Assembly: GCA_963740455.1 (NCBI GenBank) | Contig: CAVUEF010000016.1 | Span: forward strand, 3,005 to 67,004 | DNA from: Paucibacter sp963740455 | Lineage (GTDB): Bacteria; Pseudomonadota; Gammaproteobacteria; Burkholderiales; Burkholderiaceae_C | DNA: 64,000 nucleotides | Direction: 5' to 3' | Shown: in pieces, positions 58,374 through 64,000 of the stretch | Layout of the letters: the number at the start of each line of letters is the position of its first letter | How positions within the stretch are numbered: position 1 is the stretch's first letter | Notes under the pieces: model-generated | Told to the model about the DNA's origin: nothing | What the model saw: only the letters and a program-made list of their open reading frames with translations | Databases searched by the model: none | Translations under genes and position numbers: made by a program

Positions 58374-58513
58374 TCAAGCCTCCATTGTTTCCACCCGGAT
58401 TGCCAGGTCGCCAGCTCAGCGTCTGGAATTCGCGCAAGTTCGCTCAGCGAGACACCCGCGAAACCTTCGGCGAAAACGGCTTGTTCGGTTTGGTTAGGAT
58501 CGTGCTCAGTCAT
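58370..58513 (-). CDS. Small hypothetical protein coupled to the RhuM-like gene
   Basis: 47 residues: MTEHDPNQTEQAVFAEGFAG then VSLSELARIPDAELATWQSG and WKQWRLE. Its stop overlaps the RhuM-like start by 4 bp, so they are co-translated. The start could also be at 58567, but that adds a non-conserved hydrophobic stretch. No family recognised. Confidence 0.5.
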   Translation of the reverse strand: MTEHDPNQTEQAVFAEGFAGVSLSELARIPDAELATWQSGWKQWRLE

Positions 58514-58591
58514 CAAGACCGCCAAGCTAATGTATACGGCACAGCCTGCTGTTTGATCTTGGTACACATACCTCGACGGTCTTCAATTTGT

Positions 58592-59002
58592 TCATGTCGA
58601 GACGCTTGGCGCGATCAGCGTCACGCCCGGGAAATATGCGGCGTAGCGTCGCGTATCCCGGGTCAATAGGGGATGACCTGACACTGCCGCGTGCGCACCG
58701 ATGAAAAAATCGCCGAGAACATTGGTCTTCGTCCCACCTTGCCGGCGGTAACGCACAAAAGCCTTGCCGGCGAGGAACAATGCCGGGCGCGGCAACTCGA
58801 TCATTGCCAGCCCGAGCGCATCGATGGTTTTGTCCAACGCCTCGACGGTCGAAAAGGTCAGCGACAGTTCGGCGTAGATGATCGGGTTGATCGCCAGCCG
58901 GTGAACTTTCGATTGCGCGCGCAGTTGGCCAATTGACCAGTCCGCCCATTGCGGATCGTTCTCCAGAACGTCGACCAGGACGTTGGTGTCGACCAGCAAC
59001 AT
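58592..59002 (-). CDS. vapC: PIN-domain toxin (VapC type)
   Basis: 136 residues with the PIN ribonuclease acidic residues: MLLVDTNVLVDVLEND (Asp5), IIYAELSLTF (Glu), DFFIGAHAAV (Asp) and LLTRDTRRYAAYFPGV (Asp). It should cleave RNA (tRNA or rRNA in known cases) unless bound by its antitoxin. The start shares a base with the stop of the antitoxin gene, the standard order antitoxin-toxin. Confidence 0.9.
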   Translation of the reverse strand: MLLVDTNVLVDVLENDPQWADWSIGQLRAQSKVHRLAINPIIYAELSLTFSTVEALDKTIDALGLAMIELPRPALFLAGKAFVRYRRQGGTKTNVLGDFFIGAHAAVSGHPLLTRDTRRYAAYFPGVTLIAPSVST

Positions 59003-59241
59003 CAGCCTTCGCCACGCAGTAGCGCCATCAGGTCGTTAGTCCGCCATTTGACGTCGGCCTTGCCACGGGCAGACTCGAAGCGGTCGGGCTTGCGACTCGG
59101 TTTCGCGCCTACCTTGTGAATGACGACATCGCCTTCACGATTGACCGCAAAATCCACCGAACAGCCGGGTGCCAGATTCAGCGCATCGCGAATCTGCTTG
59201 GGGATGGTGACCTGACCCTTGCTGGTAAGTGTCGTCGACAT
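59002..59241 (-). CDS. vapB: AbrB/SpoVT-type antitoxin (VapB)
   Basis: 79 residues. TTLTSKGQVTIPKQIRDALN is the swapped-hairpin AbrB DNA-binding domain; the C-terminal tail (VKWRTNDLMALLRGEG) is the segment that would wrap the VapC active site. It binds its own promoter, where a 7-bp palindrome lies 16 bp upstream of the start. Confidence 0.9.
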   Translation of the reverse strand: MSTTLTSKGQVTIPKQIRDALNLAPGCSVDFAVNREGDVVIHKVGAKPSRKPDRFESARGKADVKWRTNDLMALLRGEG

Positions 59242-59256
59242 GGCATGACTCCATTT

Positions 59257-59283
59257 GTATTACCAATATATTGAGTGTAATAC
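59257..59283 (-). promoter_or_regulatory. Palindromic operator in front of vapBC
   Basis: Perfect inverted repeat GTATTAC (59257-59263) / GTAATAC (59277-59283) separated by 13 AT-rich bases, in the promoter region of the vapBC pair. AbrB-type antitoxins bind such repeats to autoregulate. The AT-rich centre (CAATATATTGAGT) probably also contains the -10 region. Confidence 0.65.
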
Positions 59284-59375
59284 CCGAGGCGATGACATGC
59301 AATCGGCACAGGGCGATTGATCAAGCGTTTCGTGGACTTCCAAGATTGCAGGCAACGGAGCGGGTTGCTGCGGGC

Positions 59376-59720
59376 CTACGCACCGAGCAGCCTGCGCGCC
59401 AGCACAGATGGCATATCCCGCCGGCCGTCTGCGATCAGGTAGACGATGACCTGATTGCCTGTGACACGGTAGATCACACGGTAGGGTTTGAACGAGGTCT
59501 GTCGGTACTGTTTGATGCCCAGCGCGACCAGCTCTTTCGGATAACTGCCACGCTCCGGGAAGCGCGACAGACTCCCCACGACTTCCATCATCTGGTCCAA
59601 CACATGGTTGGCATTGGCAACACAGTCGTACTCTGAGATGTAGTCGTGAATGGCCTCCAAATCCTGCTCGGCTCCCTTGGTGAGCAGGACTTCGAACTTG
59701 GCGGGGCCGCCTGCCATCAT
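59376..59720 (-). CDS. RelE/ParE-family toxin
   Basis: 114 residues. FEVLLTKGAEQDLEAIHDYI is the ParE/RelE first strand and helix; the core continues LSRFPERGSYPKELVALGIK, FKPYRVIYRVTGNQVIVYLI and ADGRRDMPSVLARRLLGA, where the late Arg pair is typical of this fold. Whether it cuts mRNA (RelE) or poisons gyrase (ParE) is not clear. ATG 59720 overlaps the antitoxin stop (59717-59719). Confidence 0.88.
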   Translation of the reverse strand: MMAGGPAKFEVLLTKGAEQDLEAIHDYISEYDCVANANHVLDQMMEVVGSLSRFPERGSYPKELVALGIKQYRQTSFKPYRVIYRVTGNQVIVYLIADGRRDMPSVLARRLLGA

Positions 59721-59992
59721 GCAGTTGCGCGCTTGGCCCGCAGACGGGCTACGACATCAGCCACGGGCTTGAGCTTGCCTGCCGCTACATCCTGATTACC
59801 CAGCGACAGAATCTTCAACAATGCCAACGTTTCCTGAGTTTCCTCGAAGGAGGCCACGTCCTGCAGCACAGCCTTGGCCTCACCGTTTTGGGTGATGATC
59901 AGAGGCTCGCGCCGCTCGGCGAGTTGTGCAAGAACCTCGGCAGCGTTGGCTTTGAGGTAACTGATCGGCTTGACTTGAGATGAGTAGCGCAT
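59717..59992 (-). CDS. Phd/YefM-family antitoxin
   Basis: 91 residues. VKPISYLKANAAEVLAQLAE then PLIITQNGEAKAVLQDVASF is the Phd/YefM DNA-binding and dimer fold. The C-terminal region should cover the toxin. Ribosome site AGGAG 8 bases before the ATG. First gene of the pair, with a palindrome upstream. Confidence 0.9.
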   Translation of the reverse strand: MRYSSQVKPISYLKANAAEVLAQLAERREPLIITQNGEAKAVLQDVASFEETQETLALLKILSLGNQDVAAGKLKPVADVVARLRAKRATA

Positions 59993-60016
59993 GTGCGTGC
60001 TCCTGATGTTCTAACG

Positions 60017-60043
60017 AGACCGAATATAGTCTTTTTATGGTCT
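60017..60043 (-). promoter_or_regulatory. Operator/promoter of the Phd-ParE pair
   Basis: AGACC (60017-60021) and GGTCT (60039-60043) form an inverted repeat. Between them the minus strand has TATATT (60022-60027 region), a -10 candidate for the antitoxin gene. Phd-type antitoxins bind palindromes at their own promoters. Function is by analogy. Confidence 0.5.
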
Positions 60044-60180
60044 TGTGAGAAGGCGCACGGATTGACATCACTACTGTCGCCGACGCGGCCCTGAAGTCGA
60101 TTGTTCAGCCAGTGCAAACCAATCGCTGTTGGGACTGATGCGCAACGCTGCGGGTGCGTGCGATGGGGAGGCCGGCCGGG

Positions 60181-61188
60181 TCAGGTCTGCGTCTTTTTCC
60201 TTTTCGTGTCACCCGGCGTGTTCGGGGCGGCTTGCCGCGATGCGCGTTTGTTTGTGACGGTGCTGACCGATTTTCGGGCGGCGGCAGGCTCCACTGTGGC
60301 CTGCGGTCTCTCTTTCCGGGGCCGTGGATCTGTCGTCGTTTTCTTCTTCTTTGTCGCCGCCACCGTCTTCTTTTTTGCCACTGCCTTGGCCGGTTTCTTT
60401 GTCGCGACGACAGGTGCTGCCACCGGCTTCGTCAGGCGGGCTCCCGCCTTCTTCTTCGCGTCCGGCAATACCTCGGGGCTGTCCATCTCGATGCCGAACA
60501 CGTCGGCAAGTTCAGAATCGTCGAGTACCTTGCCTCTGGCAGGAGCCTTCCTGGTCTTGACCGACAGCTCAGCCGCCTGTGTCACCAGCTCATTGGCATC
60601 CACCTGGCGCAGCGTGAAGAGGAGTTCGGGCTGCGCATCCAGACGCGCGCCCACGCCGTAGAGCACGGCGGCGACGTGCTTGCACATGGTCGCCCAGTCC
60701 GGACAAGAGCAGTCAAGCTGGATGTCTTTGGGCGCGGGAAACAAGCCCGTCTTCGGTTGGCAAATGCGCTCCATCACGGCTTTCGAGAGTCTGCCCTGCA
60801 AGAGCTCGACCAACGAAGCGATGGAGCCGGTGCATTCCTTCGCCAGCGACTTCCAGTGGCTATCTGGCACAGCGGCGATGCCGATTTCGATCTTGTAAAG
60901 GCTGGACCCTACTACCAACGCACGTACCTTGCCCGGCTCGATCTTCAGATCGATGACCGAGCCGTTGCGCGCATAGCTGCGTCCTCGCGGCAGACGATTC
61001 TCGAAGTCGCTGTAGGCTTCCAAGTTGTCGCACCAGGCCTTGCCCCAGAAGGTCTTGGCGATAACCCGGCCCGCAATGACCACCGGGCGCATGTCCTGCC
61101 CGGCCCTCGATGCCTTCGCGACTGCGGCTTGAGCCTGCGCCCGCCGTTTGGCGACCGGCACATAGGGTTTCCAGTATCCGTAACTCAT
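60181..61188 (-). CDS. SWIM zinc-finger protein
   Basis: 335 residues. After an N-terminal domain (KTFWGKAWCDNLEAYSDFEN, RLPRGRSYARNGSVIDLKIE) comes the SWIM zinc motif CxCx(7)CxH in LDCSCPDWATMCKHVAAVLY. The C-terminal 110 residues are a low-complexity Lys/Ala/Pro tail like histone H1 (AKAVAKKKTVAATKKKKTTT), which should bind DNA. It is 4 bp downstream of the SNF2 helicase gene; SWIM proteins are common partners of SNF2 ATPases. Role unknown. Confidence 0.88.
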   Translation of the reverse strand: MSYGYWKPYVPVAKRRAQAQAAVAKASRAGQDMRPVVIAGRVIAKTFWGKAWCDNLEAYSDFENRLPRGRSYARNGSVIDLKIEPGKVRALVVGSSLYKIEIGIAAVPDSHWKSLAKECTGSIASLVELLQGRLSKAVMERICQPKTGLFPAPKDIQLDCSCPDWATMCKHVAAVLYGVGARLDAQPELLFTLRQVDANELVTQAAELSVKTRKAPARGKVLDDSELADVFGIEMDSPEVLPDAKKKAGARLTKPVAAPVVATKKPAKAVAKKKTVAATKKKKTTTDPRPRKERPQATVEPAAARKSVSTVTNKRASRQAAPNTPGDTKRKKTQT

Positions 61189-61192
61189 GCAC

Positions 61193-63835
61193 TCATTCTC
61201 CGATGGAGTGGATGTCGAGTCTGACCAGATCGAGCAGTGCCGCGTTGCTCATCTCGGTCAGGTTGATTTCCGCGCCGCCGTCGAGCACATCGTTCGCCAG
61301 TTGTTGCTTGGAGCGGATCAGATCATCGATGCGCTCTTCGATCGTGCCTCGGCAGACGAACTTGTGTGCCAGCACATTGCGGTGCTGGCCGATGCGCCAG
61401 GCGCGGTCGGTGGCCTGGTTTTCCACGGCGGGGTTCCACCAGCGATCAAAGTGGATCACATGTGAGGCTGCGGTCAGGTTCAGCCCGGTTCCGCCCGCCT
61501 TGAGCGAAAGGACGAAGAAGGGGCACTGCTCATCTTCCTGGAAGCGCTTGACGAGTTCGCGACGCTTGCCCACCGGCGTGCCGCCATGCAACACGACACC
61601 TTCGCGCCCGAAGATATTGCCGAGAAAGGCCGCCAGCGGCGCGGTGGTCTCCCTGAATTGGGTGAAGACCAGCATCTTTTCCTGCTTGGCGGCGATGGTG
61701 TCTGCGATTTCGGCCAGTCGCCCGAACTTGCCGCTGTCTTGCGGCTTCCAGGCGCCATCGCCGAGCCATTGCGACGGATGGTTGCAGATCTGTTTGAAGC
61801 GCATCAAAAAGGCCAGCACCATCCCTTTGCGCTCGATGCCCTGCGCAGTTTCCAGTCGGGCGGCCAATTCCTTGACAGCGCGCTGGTAAAGGGCGGTCTG
61901 GACTGTGCTCAGCGTTACCCAAGCGGTCATTTCCGTCTTGTCCGGCAAGTCATCGATGATGCGCTTGTCGCTCTTCATGCGACGCAGTATGTAAGGCTTG
62001 ACCAGCGTGCGCAGCGGGCCGTAATGCGCCATGTTTTTCGTGAATCCGGCAAACGCTCTCTGCGATCCCAACAGGCCCGGATGCGTGAAATCGAAAATAG
62101 ACCAGAGATCGGAAAGACGGTTTTCCACGGGCGTGCCGGTGAGCGCGATGCGCGCCTCGGCTTGGAGTTGCTTGACCGCCTTTGTCTGCTTGGCGGATGG
62201 ATTCTTGAGCGCCTGCGCCTCGTCGGCCACCGCCAAGTGCCAGCGCATCGCCAGCAGATTGGGCAGGCGCATCAGCGTGCCGTAGCTGGTGATGACCAGA
62301 TCGATGCCCGCCAGTCGCTCGGCGTCCAGTCCGCGCAGTTCGTCCTGCGCCATCGCCGACGGGTGCGCGATGAGGCAGCGCAGCGTGGGAGTGAAGCGCT
62401 CGGCCTCCTGTTGCCAGTTGGCCAACAGTGAGGCCGGAGCCACCAGCAGACTCGGCCGCGTTCGCTGCAACGTGAGCAGAAGCGCCAGGACCTGGATCGT
62501 CTTTCCCAGCCCCATGTCATCGGCAAGGCATGCCCCCAGCCCCATCCGGGTGAGCAGGTGCAACCAGCGCACCCCTGCCTGCTGGTAGGGACGCAGGTTT
62601 GCTTTCAGCGCCGGGCCCGGGGTGACTGCGGCCAATCCTTCCGGCGAGCGCAATCCCTGGAGCATCTCGGCCAGCCAGTCTCCGGCGACGATTTCCGACC
62701 AGTCCGGATCGGCAGCAGGTAGGGCATCGTCGAGCGCGGCACCCGCCAGCAGGCGCATGGCTTGGCCGAAGGGCAGTCCCTGCGCTGCGGCATCCTCGAT
62801 GCCTCGAAACCGCTCGATGAGGTGCGAGAGCCGGTCGCGGTCCAGCTCGACCCACTGGCCGCGTATCCATTGCAGCCCGGCGCTCGCTGCCAGCAGAGAC
62901 TGAATTTCGGCGGGGGTCAGCGGCTGCCCGTCAAGCGTGACTTCCATGCGGAAGTCGAGCAGGGCATCCATGCCGAGCAGCGCGGGATTCTTGGTGCCGA
63001 CGGTAGCGGAGATTTTGGGTCGAGCGGGACGATCCGCTGCCCAGTTCTTGGGCATGCGCACGACGATGCCCGCGCCTTGCAGATGCGGCACATCCTTGAG
63101 GAAGCGCACCGCCTCATCGACACCCCAGCGCAAGGGATGATAGATCTCTCCCTCGTTGACCATGTCGGACAGCCAGGCGCAGCTCTCCGCCGCCTTTTGC
63201 ACGGGCTGGAGCAGGGACAGAAGCTGCGCCTTCTTCCTGCCCTCGGAGAATTCAGCCAGGGCTTGCGAAAGCGGCAGGTGTTGCGCCTTGCCGTGCGCCG
63301 ACAAGCGCGAGGTGTAGGTGGCAAGAAAAGCGAAGGGGTACTCCGCATCCTTGCGGTTTTCGGCCAGGTTGAAATGCACGTGTCCGACGAGATTCCAGGC
63401 CGGATGCTTCGACTTGAGAAACTCCTGCAGCAACCCGCCGCAAGCGGCCAGTTCCGTCTTGACGGCCAGCTCGATTTCCACCCAGAGCGCACCGAAAATT
63501 TCAGGCGTCAGGTACTCGGCGCCCGTCATCGGCGGTGCGTCCAGGCACAAGGTTTCGAGGGCCAGTGCATCGGGAGGGGGAATAGCGATCTCGCCGTCGT
63601 CCGGCGTCGCGGTCAGCACCGTGACAAAGCGTGCCGCGAAATCCCGCCAGAAGGCCCAAAGTGGCGGCAGCGCGGTGGTGACTTCCGCCGCACCCAGGTG
63701 CACCAGGCCGTGTCCCGCGCCTCGTGCAAAGGCCGCAGCGAGCCGATCGGCCAGCGCGTCGGACAAGGCGGGCGCGTCCGTTTCAGCGCCGAACTGGAGA
63801 TGCCCTTTGGGCGTCAGTTGCAAGGCGAAGGTCAT
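61193..63835 (-). CDS. SNF2-family DEAD/DEAH-box ATPase
   Basis: 880 residues. The N-terminal 400 residues are a non-catalytic domain; then helicase motif I DDMGLGKTIQVLALLL (about 440), motif II LAVADEAQALKNPSAKQTKA (DEAQ variant), motif III LTGTPVENRLSDLWSIFDF, and the C-lobe VFTQFRETTAPLAAFL, SLKAGGTGLNLTAASHVIHF and NQATDRAWRIGQHRNVL. The family remodels or translocates on DNA without strand unwinding. Its ATG overlaps the stop of an upstream partial gene by 3 bp. A role in DNA repair or defence is possible. Confidence 0.92.
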   Translation of the reverse strand: MTFALQLTPKGHLQFGAETDAPALSDALADRLAAAFARGAGHGLVHLGAAEVTTALPPLWAFWRDFAARFVTVLTATPDDGEIAIPPPDALALETLCLDAPPMTGAEYLTPEIFGALWVEIELAVKTELAACGGLLQEFLKSKHPAWNLVGHVHFNLAENRKDAEYPFAFLATYTSRLSAHGKAQHLPLSQALAEFSEGRKKAQLLSLLQPVQKAAESCAWLSDMVNEGEIYHPLRWGVDEAVRFLKDVPHLQGAGIVVRMPKNWAADRPARPKISATVGTKNPALLGMDALLDFRMEVTLDGQPLTPAEIQSLLAASAGLQWIRGQWVELDRDRLSHLIERFRGIEDAAAQGLPFGQAMRLLAGAALDDALPAADPDWSEIVAGDWLAEMLQGLRSPEGLAAVTPGPALKANLRPYQQAGVRWLHLLTRMGLGACLADDMGLGKTIQVLALLLTLQRTRPSLLVAPASLLANWQQEAERFTPTLRCLIAHPSAMAQDELRGLDAERLAGIDLVITSYGTLMRLPNLLAMRWHLAVADEAQALKNPSAKQTKAVKQLQAEARIALTGTPVENRLSDLWSIFDFTHPGLLGSQRAFAGFTKNMAHYGPLRTLVKPYILRRMKSDKRIIDDLPDKTEMTAWVTLSTVQTALYQRAVKELAARLETAQGIERKGMVLAFLMRFKQICNHPSQWLGDGAWKPQDSGKFGRLAEIADTIAAKQEKMLVFTQFRETTAPLAAFLGNIFGREGVVLHGGTPVGKRRELVKRFQEDEQCPFFVLSLKAGGTGLNLTAASHVIHFDRWWNPAVENQATDRAWRIGQHRNVLAHKFVCRGTIEERIDDLIRSKQQLANDVLDGGAEINLTEMSNAALLDLVRLDIHSIGE

Positions 63836-64000
63836 GCTGTGCGACTTTGCTCATCAGCCTGAGCTGTCAAGATCAAGAAGGCTTTGAGCACATGCAGCTT
63901 GTTGCCCTGCACGATCAGCTTGCCGCTGTCAGCAGGGCCGCGGGAAAGCGACGACATTGGCTCCAGCAGACGAGACGGCACATCCTTGTGGTGTTTGACG
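63832..64000 (-). CDS. End of a probably truncated DNA-methyltransferase gene (partial)
   Basis: 55 residues visible: VKHHKDVPSRLLEPMSSLSR then GPADSGKLIVQGNKLHVLKA and FLILTAQADEQSRTA. The PxRLLE...LS.G..DSGxLIVQGxxLxxLKA pattern matches the segment that in Mod-type adenine methyltransferases directly precedes the DPPY catalytic motif. Here the frame stops within about 15 residues, before any DPPY, so the gene looks cut off. The 5' part is outside the window. Confidence 0.5.
   Translation of the reverse strand, partial: VKHHKDVPSRLLEPMSSLSRGPADSGKLIVQGNKLHVLKAFLILTAQADEQSRTA

Noticed and set aside
60181..63835. DISARM-type defence system because of the SNF2 ATPase
   Set aside because: No DrmA or DrmB homologue is visible, and the SWIM partner is not a DISARM component.

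Overview
The window is GC-rich, densely coded proteobacterial chromosome. The gene families (TctAB, LivKHMGF, TRAP-TAXI, PuuE with a UraD-AllC fusion, CopA/CueR, LolCD) and the codon use suggest a betaproteobacterium of the order Burkholderiales. This is an inference from gene content; no rRNA or other taxonomic marker is present.

Layout. 1-18.3 kb is mainly housekeeping: the end of lolC, a lolD whose N-terminus is made of three 54-bp tandem repeats, a copA-cueR operon divergent from copZ with two CueR-type promoters, alanine dehydrogenase, a repeat-rich intergenic region with unusual hairpins, a TatD nuclease, a spermidine-synthase-like protein, a GspE-type ATPase, TctBA, a LysE exporter, PilZ, MtfA and an RND efflux pair. 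18.7-20.1 kb is a small accessory island: a brnT-brnA toxin-antitoxin pair lying between two attC-like integron recombination sites, with brnT split by a 584-bp IS256-family fragment, followed by an IS3 relic. 20.1-23.6 kb is a zinc-uptake-like locus without a visible ATPase gene.

24.0-32.1 kb is the most striking functional locus. It encodes three multihaem c-type cytochromes (4, 12 and 9 predicted haem sites), two NHL-propeller lipoproteins and a 701-residue outer-membrane barrel ending in Phe. This is the expected parts list of an electron conduit across the outer membrane. 32.4-49.6 kb is again transport and catabolism: a nuclease-like EEP protein, an FAD oxidoreductase, the complete Liv ABC transporter (with a LivM-LivG fusion), a two-component system, a TRAP-TAXI transporter and a purine/ureide operon (puuE, uraD-allC fusion, M20 hydrolase).

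49.7-64 kb is accessory DNA. An IS5/IS1182-like element and two full IS256-family copies in opposite orientation interrupt a minus-strand run of small genes; their uninterrupted reading frames can be reconstructed from the target duplications. Downstream are a duplicated scrap of the M20 gene, a RhuM-family protein, VapBC-like and Phd/ParE-like toxin-antitoxin pairs, and a SWIM-protein/SNF2-helicase pair preceded by the end of what looks like a truncated DNA methyltransferase gene.

I see no rRNA, tRNA or CRISPR array. All haem, membrane and motif counts were made by eye from the translations; no database search was run.
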